From contig CM034136.1 in assembly GCA_019914995.1 (NCBI GenBank), forward strand, positions 6,029,270 through 6,093,269: DNA of 64,000 nucleotides, in the 5' to 3' direction. The notes under the pieces are model-generated. The model was given only the letters and a program-made list of their open reading frames with translations, made no database searches and was not told the origin of the DNA. Position 1 is the stretch's first letter. The number at the start of each line of letters is the position of its first letter. The translations under genes and the position numbers were made by a program. This document shows positions 40,446 to 51,763 of this stretch, piece by piece. Origin of the DNA: Acanthochlamys bracteata (Eukaryota; Streptophyta; Magnoliopsida; Pandanales; Velloziaceae).

Positions 40446-42610
40446 ATGGCCGCTGCTGCACCCCCGCTTCATCTCCCATTTCTCCTCCCGAAGAGCTCCA
40501 CCGGCCACCAAGCTCTTCGATCCTTCAGCTGCCATCGTTCTTCTTCGCCTCCTTCTTCTCCTTCTGTTCCAGAGCATGGGAACCCAGAAGTGGGACCCAT
40601 TCCGGAAGAAGAAGGTAGCCATGTGCGTTGGCTATGCAGGTATTCACAATCGAGGTATCTCGTTGTTCTTTTCATCTCAATTCACGTTTTCAAATGTTTC
40701 CTTTACAAAATCTTAACCTTTTCTATACCTAGACGATTGTATTTGCAGGTCTTCAGATGCAATGGGATGACACCGGTTTGTCAAGTGAGTATGATTTCCT
40801 GCTTATCAGCATTTGAGAAGTTCTAGTGGTCTTGATTTTGCTATGGATATTATCAGCTTAGCGTTTATTGGACTGATAAAGGATTTCTTATTTGTTGATT
40901 GTAGCAATAGAGGCTGAGTTGAAATATGCAATCTATAAGGCTGGAGGAATCCACGAGAGTAATTTTGGAGATCTTCATAAAATTGGATGGCAAGGAGTAG
41001 CAGAACTGATATTGAGGTAAGCATCACGATAGTAGTGCTATCTTTCTAAGCTGCTCTTTGTAGACAAGTTTCTTGCTTTTTCTAACTTCTGGTACGTGCA
41101 CTGCTTACGTTTTGCAATATTTAGTCCAGTTGATTAATATGAATAATCTGAGCATTATGTGTCTTATGAACTTAATCTGTAACATATTCATTGTTGAGGA
41201 CCTTTGTGTGTGCCAGTTTGAAGAATGAGACAGTGACATTGCCCTTACTTAATAGGATTCTTTGACAGAAACCTTAGTATTTTGTCAAGAGAACAGCTGG
41301 TAAAACAATGATAATGCAGCTGTAGGCATATTGTATGATTATATAATCTGTCATTCTACACATTTCTCAGCAATTGTCCTCCATATCTTGTAGCAGAGCA
41401 CTCTTTTTTGTTTAAATATTTGAACACTTTATACCAAATTTAGTTTTTGGTTGGTATGTGGTGGTGTAAGTGAGACTAAGAGGCCTATTACCTAGTTGAC
41501 ATGAAGCACCAATCCTGTACATCTACATACTCGTTTGTTCCACCTCTTTTTGTTGATACCTTCAATTTTAAGAACGAACAATACAGGTTGCTTAACAATA
41601 AGATTGTGAAACTGTGAATGGGATCTACCAAATTTCCTCTTGTTTTGGACATGGCTCTGTGTTATGCTCTTTTGATAATTCAAAGTTAATGCAGTGGAAC
41701 AGTTCTGAACATGGTAGGTCTATTCGTTGGCAACCCATGATCTCGTTGAAGATAGAAATTTCCTGATCACGCTTGGAAGGATGATCCTAGCAGCACCATT
41801 GTGGCTGATTTTTCCAATTTCTACCTACCTGACAACATTAAATTTTTCAGCAATTACCTGCACAAGGGTAAGTAATCTGATATCCAGTGTATTAATTAAG
41901 AAATACAGTAGTGTCGATAGTCTGATGAATGACTAAATTTATATATTCTATCTAGTAGATCTCCCTTGTTGCGGAGCTGCATTGTTTAGTGAGTAATCGA
42001 TACTTGCATCTAAAGAAATTTATAATTATTTTATTAGGTTATTTCTTGTGTGAATGGTCATGTGTATGCTTCAATCTCATTGGGTTGTTACTGATTTCTT
42101 AAGGAGTTTGACCCAAGAAGGGAGTGCATTTCCAGAATCTATTTGTATCTCCACCCAGCTAATATTATTGGGATTGAAAGTGACTTGGGCATTCACAAAA
42201 CTTCGCAGGTGACTGTTGATTTCAATGCTCGGCCTAATATTCGTTTATTTTTGCTGCAGATTAGGAAAATGGTTGGTATTGCAGTTGCAGGAAAATGGAG
42301 ATCGCTACTGCGAGATGTTATAGACAAGTCTCTTGCCAAGTTTTCTCAAATAGTGCTACCCTTAACCCCTTCAGATGTTTTGATTCTTAAAGGTAACTGT
42401 TTCTTCATAAAAAATCATCTTGGAAAGGTTGTTCAGCCTGAATCATAAGAATGGTGGAATCTAAAGATATCCAGAAGGCAGTTAATGCTTTTTATACTTA
42501 AACTGTGCTGCCTCAGATCAGTATACCTCAAAATATCCTTGGAATGAGTTGGTTAGAATTTTGGATAGAATTCAAGCATACCTAGTGCACAGCTTGACAA
42601 AGAGGAGCCA
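40446..42610 (+). pseudogene. Pseudogene of a TruA/PUS1-type tRNA pseudouridine synthase
   Basis: Homology runs through what were exons. A plastid-type leader in one frame (from 40446) changes frame before WDPFRKKKVAMCVGYAG. Then come LQMQWDDTGLS, EAELKYAIYKAGG and SNFGDLHKIGW. One base is missing before the catalytic loop ARSSRTD (41000-41015), where the usual RTDKGV has become RTDIEV. The next exon (about 41720-41870) needs two more frame changes around SLKIEI and [19 protein letters not shown] and [10 protein letters not shown] follow, then [15 protein letters not shown] and [16 protein letters not shown] near 42255-42400. The segment between these, which should carry the HPFHNYT-like core, is absent. 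C-terminal words continue with stops to about 42610. A working enzyme is very unlikely. Confidence 0.8.
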
Positions 42611-44532
42611 TGCTTTATGATCCTATTGAGATTGCATCAGAAGTTGCTGTTTCAAGTGCTAGGATATTACACGCAAATTTTTGTATGTATGTCTCTGTAA
42701 TTCGAATGAGGCTTCTTCTTGAGATATGTGGATGATGAGGATGCCTCTCATTATTCTGGAAAAGGGATAGCTTGCTGATTTATTCAATTAAGCTGATGAG
42801 CTTCTGATGGTGTCCCCAGGATGGCCACCTTTGTTAAGGATCAAGCATCATTCTAGCATAGCTCCATTTTGGTATCTAAACAAAAGTGTGAGTGGCAATC
42901 TATTAAAAAGCACTTTAAAAAAGCTTAGTTTTCATTATATGGTTATTTAGGGCATGAAGCCCTTAACTTTGTGGACCGTCTATCTAAGTATGACTATGAT
43001 ATTGAAAACCTTTAGGGGGCGTTTGGAAGTGCTTTTGAAAAATGCTTTTCTAGAACGGAGAATATTTCTCTCCTATTTCGATAAATGAGCTATACTTTTT
43101 TGATCTGAAAAAATAATAAAATTAAGCAATAACAAGATCTTACTATGTAGAATTTTTTTATACTTTTTAAATTTTCAAATAAATTCTGTAGAAAATTGTA
43201 GAAATTTTATTGAAAAACGTGAACTGGAAAGTTGAAAAGCTGGAATTAATCTGTTTCTGACTAGTGATTACATTAAGCATGGCAAGTTGTAATTGTAAAG
43301 TATCTGGCTCTAGGAGCAATTAACTTCTATCCCGAACATCTAATGAGCTGGCTTATATACACATACAACTTTCATATGAAAGTTTGTTGGCGCGACAATG
43401 TTTATCTTTTGCTGCCTGCTCTTGTGCAACCTTTCATGCTCTTTTGAGTTAGTTTATCTGCCTGCACTTAGTCATACAATGTTATGTCATTTCCACGACA
43501 GTCCATCTGATGACACATTTCAGCTTTTGCAGTTCAAAGTTGAACATGAGCTTGTGCAGCTAGGTACTCTGCAAACCATACATGACTGGGGTAAAGGTTT
43601 TGACTCCCTCCATTAACAATGGGTCAGATGCTACCTAAACTCTATTTTATCTAAAGAAACGAAACTGTAGATTGTGCCAACAATTCTTTAAAAAGCTTTC
43701 TTTTGGCATCTAGAATATGCATTACCAGTTTGGTTTGTTTGTATCCCTGAATTAACTATATATACGTTACCTAAATTTCTTTTTTTGGCATTTTGTTCTT
43801 ATGGCATAGCTCCTAACATAGTATGTCTGCATCATGAAAGTGGTATGAAAAACTAGTTTAGGCAAACTGCTAGCATGTGTCAGTTGATATTGCGGGGACG
43901 CGTGAGAGGTCAATGAACATTGGTCAGTGGGAGGCATGGAACAGCGAAAGTGATCATTCAAATAGAGTTGTAAATATGCAACTGAATTTGCATCAGTTGA
44001 TATAGATGTCTGAAGCCATGTAAATGGAACAATTTAATGGATTCACCCCAAAGAAGTGGGAAACAAAAGAGGAGGAAACCATTATATGCCTGTGATGCCG
44101 TAGTGTGTCTGACTGCTTAGACAGTAATTTTGAGTGAGAAGATGTTTGATCATAAACGCCCATGAGGCTTGTTCTTTTAGATTTCTAAGTATCAACATAC
44201 CTTTGTTTATAGTATGGCAATTCTTCTTTTAATTTCAGCATAAAACATAAAGTTACAAAATTGAAACTATTTCTTGATTATGTTTTTAGGAATACTGATC
44301 TATTCAGTATCATAATTTGAGCCTTTGTCCAAGACTGTACTTTCATAAGTAGATTCATAAAATTTCTTTACCGACATAAACGTTGATGATCACCATGTAT
44401 CGGCAATGCAGTTATATTAATTCTTATATATAGAGCAAAAAGTAAGCATGAGAAGACCTTATCAAACTACAGAGAAAATGTTACAATGACCATATCGGAA
44501 AGCTTGTGCTTGCATGAGAAGTGCTGCAGTAA
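42611..44532. other. Intergenic between the PUS pseudogene and the bHLH gene
   Basis: No supported gene. 43015-43235 begins GGGGGCGTTTGGAAGTGC and is another family A-like repeat. The short open frame at 43398-43616 has no recognisable domain. Confidence 0.45.
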
Positions 44533-46579
44533 TTACTCTTCTTCATCACTTTCTGCACAGTTCTTGATAGCTTGCAGCACTGCTTGCTTTACTACTTGTG
44601 CATCGATATTTTCATCTTGATTCTACAAAATTAATTGAAGGAAAGCAAATCAGTAATGACTACATCTTCATCCAAAATTCACCCAGATTAACACTCTCCG
44701 TGAAACTATATTGATTATGAGAACTTAGCACTTGCATTGTAGTGCAATATAAGTGATAGTTCACTCAGGCTAAATGTTGCAATTTGGCTAGGTAGACAGA
44801 TACTAAACTATCACTCATTTCTATGCAACTTTTACAATGTTATATACCATATATACACTTGCATAGAAGATTTCCCATTAAGCGCCTCAAGATGAATTCA
44901 AACAAGCGAAAGGGAGAAAAGCATGATTAATAGACAATTGACAGTGCTTGTCATGCTTTAGGACTAAACTACAGATTGCTTTAGGACCTAGATATTTTGT
45001 CAAGTGAGTACCACATAAATGTTCCTTTACAACATGGCGTTGGCATCTCTTATCCAGAAAATCGAATGAAATAGTGACGTTAGTATGAAGTTATACGCTT
45101 TAAGTGGGCTTAAGATTTTGTTATACGTTGCATCTTTTCTCTTGGTTGATTATGTTCAAGTGTGTGAAGGAACAAAGAAATAGACAATGCAACACATGTG
45201 TACATGCTGGAATGTAAAAAGCTTGAAGTTTTTATATGCATCACATGTGTGTGTGTACAGCTAGCTACTAGTGCCATTGCAAGTTATATCACTCTCCAAT
45301 TAATTAGGAAAAACCATGTAGTTATGGATGTTAATTACATAACAATATGTGCATCACTTGGCATGTCATTAATAATAATCACTTGGCGGCTACATCATTA
45401 TGTTTATCCTGAGAAATAATGACTTTCTTACCTCTCCTCCAACAGCTTCCAGACAGAAAGTGTCAGTGCAAGAAACCCTAGCTTCTAGGACAGCAAGTCC
45501 CAAATCCTCAAAGGCTTCCAGAATTGAGACAAGCAAGCCTGGTGAACTCTTTGCCGAGAATACATTGATCAGAAAGCCCTTATCAGAGGTTTCAACACTC
45601 ACCTGATAAGAATGTAGAATCAATACAGAAGTCAGGGATCAGCATCAGTAATCAAGTATACAAAAGGTTTATGAATATCCAGAACAATTATGATTTACCA
45701 CGGGCGAAGTTTCTTCTTCATCACAAGAGCTCCGAGCGCATGCTATCTCATGGTTGAGTCTTTGAACCTTTCGCTTCAACTCGTCAATGTACTTCGTTGC
45801 ATCGACAATGATTGAAGTCTTGCTTAGCTGTCACCAACATATAAGGTACTTTAGAACTGTATTAGATCGCTACAAAACACAACTTGGATTTATGTCATGT
45901 TCTCCATAAAAAACAGTGGCAAAACAAAGCCTTAACTGTTAATCTGTATCTGGAAATATATAGATGAATTTCATTTCGAATGGTTACTACTGGATATACA
46001 CCATTTGATTGAAGTGCTTCTAGGCACTATTGTGTTAAATTTGTTTCTGATTTCTAATTGGCTTTTGATGAAGTGATGAAAATAAGAACTTGTTATTATG
46101 GAATTTACAGATTATCAAAAAGGATCAAGTCTCTAATATAATAAAAATGAGTACATGATTGAGGGTGATACATCTAGCTTCTATCTACAATAACTGATTG
46201 AGAGTCTAACCAAATGAAATTGTGTTTACAGAAGTTTTTAATGTAATACCATATCGGGCAAGCTTTGCCAAAAGAGAAAACAGTATGTAAAGCAATGTAC
46301 AAACTACAGAGAATACGCAAGATAACCTTAGGAAGTCATAGTTCCAAAATGTTCTAAAACGAAAAGAAACTTAAACGAGAAGAATAAGATAGAGATGTTG
46401 AAAAAGATCAACAAGGGAAAGTGTTCTGAGAGGTATAGGAAAAGAATTATTACTGCATGAGAGTTTGTCACTGAACGAAGAAGCTGCAGTTTCTCATGCA
46501 TAGCAGCTCTCTTTTGCTCTCTGGAAACCATGATGTCTTTCTCCTTTCTTCTTCTATCCTTTAAAAACAATTCTTTCAT
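44533..46579 (-). CDS. Atypical bHLH regulator with ACT-like C-terminus
   Basis: Four exons: 46579-46454, 45827-45699, 45602-45432 and 44622-44533, all in frame, giving 171 residues. Residues about 18-70 form a helix-loop-helix (REQKRAAMHEKLQLLRSVTN, then LSKTSIIVDATKYIDELKRK). The usual His-Glu-Arg basic triad that reads the E-box is missing, so it may act as a dimer partner and not bind DNA itself. Residues about 86-142 (VETSDKGFLINVFS, GLLVSILEAFEDLGL, VSCTDTF) form an ACT-like dimerisation domain. The tail VVKQAVLQAIKNC is conserved in its relatives, followed by an acidic end. I recall Arabidopsis At3g56220 and At2g40435 as close homologs. A TATATATAAAG box lies about 55 bases upstream. 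Confidence 0.88.
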
Positions 46580-46628
46580 AATCTCTCTAACTGAAAATGT
46601 TCATGGCAGAACAACACTTTCCAAGTCT

Positions 46629-46639
46629 TTATATATACC
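46629..46639 (-). promoter_or_regulatory. TATA box of the bHLH-ACT gene
   Basis: The minus strand reads TATATATAAAG about 50-60 bases before the start codon at 46579, implying a very short 5' leader. Confidence 0.5.
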
Positions 46640-47815
46640 AACTCGAGCTGCTATGATATTTCATTAAACAATTGAATTATAAGTACTAGTAAATTGCCAT
46701 ACTTGCCCTTTTTAGAGCTTGAAGTACATAACATTATATATGTTTGCTATGTCAAGAATTTTTAACTTCTCATTATTTTGTTTCTTAAAAGCAAATATAT
46801 TGATTACGCTAGCTTTAAGTAGTCCTCCAGTAGAATAACAATAACTCTACAAATTAAAGTTGTTTGTCTATGTTAAGAAGCAATGTTTCTTAATTAAATT
46901 TATGCAAACTATTCATAATCTAACTAGTAAGTACTAGGATAGTTACATAATGTATATATTACCCTTTTCCCTTATCTGCAAAGCAACAAAAAGATCATGA
47001 AAAAGAAATCCACCTTAGCAAGGCGACCTAGTCAAGGCTCCTATATACAACTCCATATACTGGTGGTTACTTTGAACGAAACATTGAAGCAAGTCCACAT
47101 CAACTAAAGCAAGCAAATGTACAGCTCTTGTTGCTTGTCATTCCTTATTAATAATATTAAAGTTACTATAGTTTATTTGACTATAAGTACAAATTAAACA
47201 ACAACAAGAGCAAAATGTTGTGAAAACGGCTATCAATTATAACATTAAACAGAGGAATTTTCAGCAAAAGATTAACAGTGGAGAATGTTGTGGGGGCAAA
47301 GAGGGTATAAGAGAAGGGAATCTGCTCGTGATCGGGGGATCCATGGATTGCTGCGAAGGCGTCAAGAGATCGATCAAGCCCTGTGTTTGTCGTGTTAGTT
47401 TATGGCATATATGTATAAATTTGTTCATCTCCATTGGTTTTACTCTTTCATTTACATAGTTATTGTTGATATATGTATATAATTTTAGTTCATCTTCTAG
47501 CTAGCAATAACTTCGATGGTGATCATATATCAACTTGTGATAAGTTCTGATGAATGCTTCCAAACCTTCCTCACGGGGCAGAATTTCGCGTCGCCTTCTT
47601 GTCCCAATGAAACACTTCTCTTCAATTCCTAGCCAGCTATAGATAGCAATTCATATATATATATTTATCTATCTTTTCTTCGATCCCCACACGTGCCCTT
47701 CTTGTCTTCTACATACTACACCTTCCATTAAATACATGCAATTTAATTGCTTGCTGTTCTTATGCACCTGTCAATCAGTATCGAAATAATATACGCATGA
47801 TCATGGGACCAGATG

Positions 47816-47825
<10 letters not shown>

Positions 47826-47849
<24 letters not shown>

Positions 47850-47850
47850 G
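47826..47850. repeat. AT dinucleotide microsatellite
   Basis: An uninterrupted TA/AT run of about 12 units within TACATATATATATATATATA-type sequence. It should be length-polymorphic. Confidence 0.85.
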
Positions 47851-48726
47851 AGTATATATACATAATTTTCCAAAGCAACAATGTACCAGATACGTACTAG
47901 AGAGACAAGTACTCCAGCTGGATAAAACGTTCAAACAAGACTGCATGGAACAAAATAGGTAGAGTGAAAGCTAGCGGAAGAGATTCTCTAAGTGCTCTCT
48001 CGTGATGTATCAATCTCAAGTAAAACAATGTAACTCGATCTCTGCTGCCTTGCTTTGCAAAACCAGAGATGCCCTTTTGCCTGGAGCATGAACTGGTCCA
48101 ACGCCGTCTGCCCGCGTGCCGATTTTATGTAGTGATGATCATCGATCAAGATGATCACAGACAATTGTTAACCATCAACCCAATCCCATGCACGCGGGGA
48201 TGCCTCATTAGTTCACTGGATTTCTACTCAAATAGAACCATAGATGTTCAGTAGTGTAACTTATAAAATTAAGCTAGTTTTGGAATTTGTTTTCAGTCCT
48301 TTCACTTCCCTTTGTTCTGGAACACTGTTCACTAGTGTATATGCTTTCTCTCATATGTAATACTGATTATTCAGAGTGTTACATTGGTCACTTGTACATG
48401 TTTCTTATCTGCTGACCCGGTAATTAAGTAATGCAAACTATATAAAGCTTCTGAAAGCTGAAGGCAAATATAATGAGCTAGTAAGCTAGCGAGTTAACTG
48501 TAATGTACATACAGATTGTTGATGTATAGAGGTATATGGATTGATGAAACTTCGACGTGCTAGGAGTTTGATTGGATAGATTTTATCCGCATTATCGGCA
48601 ATCGATACTCAAATTTAGTTGGATGTCTTAGACATGGCCAATTCTGTTTGTCCAACTTGCTTGAACCTGGACATATTTGGCCCTTCTCTTTCATTCTCCC
48701 TATACATCTTTTGTCTGTATTATTTA

Positions 48727-48965
48727 GGGCGTGATTTAAATGCACGTAACTGAGTTTTGCGTAACTAAATTTTATAAAAATAAATCTCGGTGGAAGCAGA
48801 ATTCAGAGTGACATTTGATTAATTGAAGTGGAGTTTGGAGTTAAATTTTGATAGAAGTGAAATTCGTTGTGAAAGTGAAGTTCAGAGTGACAATTAAAAC
48901 ACGTGAAGTGGCCAAATTCAAAATATGGAGGGAGGAAGTAGAGTTCGGCATATTTGAAACAAGAT
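48727..48965. mobile_element. MITE-like repeat related to family C
   Basis: Left end GGGCGTGATTTAAATGCACG and right end, reversed, ATCTTGTTTCAAATATGCCG match the family C ends. The interior repeats AAGTGGAGTT/AAGTAGAGTTC words. It is shorter than the two complete copies and more diverged. Confidence 0.5.
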
Positions 48966-51763
48966 ATTAGTAGGATATCGATTGTAGTGCGTATAAAATT
49001 CTAGCTTCAGCACTCTCCGCTAGCTTTTCCCATTTTGTTGATCATCTTCTTGTTCTCTATCCACCTCCCTCTTTGGACACTTTACATTCCCATCACTTGC
49101 TAATTGTAATCCTCATGACAACTAACATATGAAATTATGCTGGACATTCTAATTGCATCAGCTAATACATGTAATTTATACACGCACGTATATGTATATA
49201 CGTGTTACTTGTTCAATTTTTATGTTGAATGAGACATTCTACTTATCACTTTGATTCCTAAAATTTGATTCTATTTTTTATCTAGGCTGCATATGTAACT
49301 CATCAACTTCTAGACGCTACTACAGACATATATATGATGGATAAATGGTGAACATGAAGGTTTGAGGATTTAATTTTATTCAGTTCACATGCACTTAAGT
49401 CTGTATTGGAACAGGACACCGAGCATAAAGCTGCAGATATGCCAAACGAAGCCTCACGAGGAACCAAAAATCAGTAGCATCACACCTACCAGAAACCAAA
49501 AAATTAACCTGGTTGCTCTATGTACGCATGTATAAATCATCCTGTTGGTCTTACAAACTCTGACACTCTCTCCCTTAGAATATATAATAATCTCGTCAAC
49601 ATATTTTGCTTCCCCATGGCCTCTATAAGCATGTATGCAATATTCAAATGTGAAGAAGATATTTTGGCGAACTCATAAATATAGACATGTTAGTTCATGA
49701 GTTCCGTGATTATTTTTATTTTTCATTCTGTATATGTAGGCTCGGCTGTTATTTCAAGCATTAAATACGAATTACCAAGCGCATCGAGATTGAACATAGA
49801 AAAATCCAGCTAGTTAGCTAGCTAGAATTTTGTATATCAGTGAATGTCCACGTACAAGCTCGAACAGGGATGAAATAATCCATTAATTAAGACTTTATGT
49901 TACCAGCTTAAGTATTTAAAGGCAATTGTTTTTTTATGTTTGCGCATTGCCAACAATTGGGAGGTTATTGATTTAGAAGATTAATTTTATCCCCTTTTTT
50001 ATATGATTCGACTGTTCTTCTCAGATGAAAAGTTTGTGCAGCAAAAAGCAACATTCTCCATTGCAGCTCATTCACTTAACCATTTAACTTCAGCACAAAA
50101 CAACATATCATTCATTTGCTGTACATTGAAGTTTTCATACTGATCAAGAAAAAAGCAATCTAATATATATACATATCAATATTTCTATATGTATATATAT
50201 GAGGAGTTTTGCAAAGAGCTAGCTAGCCTATCAGAAGGAAGAAAGCAAGCATGCGTACTTTGCCAGACGTATTGCTATATTATCTTTGGCTTCTTTTGCA
50301 CTTAGACAACTTCTCGTGACTCCTTCGCACTGTTCTCAGTAGTCTTTCTTCTGTTTAGAATTCAAACAAAACAAAACAACGTAAACGCATATAGATACGC
50401 ATACATGTTGTTCCTAACCTTCTATACGTATGCATGCATTTGGCTAGCTTTTGTTGCTACGTCGTTACATATACGTACGTACTTCTAGTGAATGTTACTC
50501 GTGATGGATCGAGAGCCATGTATGTTAAAAATAAATTAAAAATGTTGCAGAAATAATAATGATACTGATGAACTTATATTCTAGGATTCTCTCCAGTGAG
50601 GGAGTTATATATGTGATTACAAATAAAGCTCACGTGAGCTTAATTTGTGCACTTGGAAAAAGTACATTCATATTCACATGCGAGTATTTGTATATGCATA
50701 TGATATGATAGCTTCAAAACCATAAGGCAACAAAAAGCACAAAGTTTCAAGGAATGAATGGATATGAGATAACAGATAGGTTTTTTCCTTTAGCCAATTA
50801 ATTTGTACATATGCAGGAAAAAATATCTACCATTCTTTCATTCGTTCGTTGTTCTCTGCAAGCAGTTGTAAAGTTAAAACAAGTATTTGAAGTGAATTGA
50901 ATGAAGATAAGGATAGCCACTAGCTAGCAAGTGTTTGCACTAGAGACAACGATCGAAGTTCGGTTGGGTATTTGTCTGCCTGCTGATATCTCTTCGATCG
51001 TGCAATGCAAAGACTACAAATTTTAGTCATCAAGTGGAATACATGCATGTTGTAATTAATTTAAAAAAGAAAACAACGTGACATCAAACTAATTAAGTCA
51101 TGCTTCTTGATTACACGAAGAAGAGTGTTCGCATTTTTTCTCTTGGCAACTCTTCATGAAGCAGTCGTGCACTTTCATGGAGTTGCGTTTGTGTGGTTGA
51201 AGTAGCTTATACTCAAGCTTTTGCTGTAACAAGCTTGTGATCACACTCTTCTATAGTTTACATAGTTGTTTATTATTCTTTTTGGTGTTATATGCCTTTG
51301 CGCAAATGAATAAATGTGCAAATTTGGTACTTAGGCGTATGTCAACGAGTATAGACATTCAGCAGTTAGAAATTTAGTGTATGTTAACTAAGCCATGATG
51401 GTTGGTGCCGGAAATTTAACCCAAGATATTTTTTTTATAAAAAAATGGTTAAGATATATTGGAACGGAATGACTAGAAGTGAAACAATCGTTAGTAGTTG
51501 GCATTGAAATTGAAGTAGTTTAGATTTGCTTCAAAGAACATAGAAATCAAGCTTTGTTTTGGTTTGGGCCGTAAAGAAGATCACTACTAGGCATTCGCTT
51601 ATGGGCTCAACTGAAACAGAAACAAAGCCCATGTGGTAAGAGAACTACCTTGATTAATCCCGGAATTTTCAATATGTAGTTGGAAACAACGATCTTGCTA
51701 GAACTTTTTATAGTTTTTTGCTTTTGCACAAAACCCTGCTGTTTCTGTTCCTTGACTGTGATC

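Larger units (their letters stand above)
46640..51763. other. Large gene-poor interval
   Basis: About 5 kb with no supportable coding gene. It contains an AT dinucleotide run (47826-47850), a family C-like repeat (48727-48965), several GCTAGCTAGC and ACGTACGTAC words (49810, 50216, 50474), and a 10-bp inverted repeat at 50948-51002. Composition is less AT-extreme than other spacers here, so non-coding RNAs or long-range regulatory DNA of the bHLH or RDM4 genes are possible, but I see no direct evidence. Confidence 0.45.

Noticed and set aside
47685-47715. CACACGTGCCCTTCTTGTCTTC resembles a miR164 star or target sequence
   Set aside because: Several mismatches to miR164 and no complementary arm within 300 bases, so there is no precursor hairpin; probably chance.
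51680-51763. Upstream in-frame ATG for RDM4
   Set aside because: The extension is a hydrophobic Phe/Cys-rich tract unlike any RDM4 N-terminus; the ATG at 51764 gives the family start.
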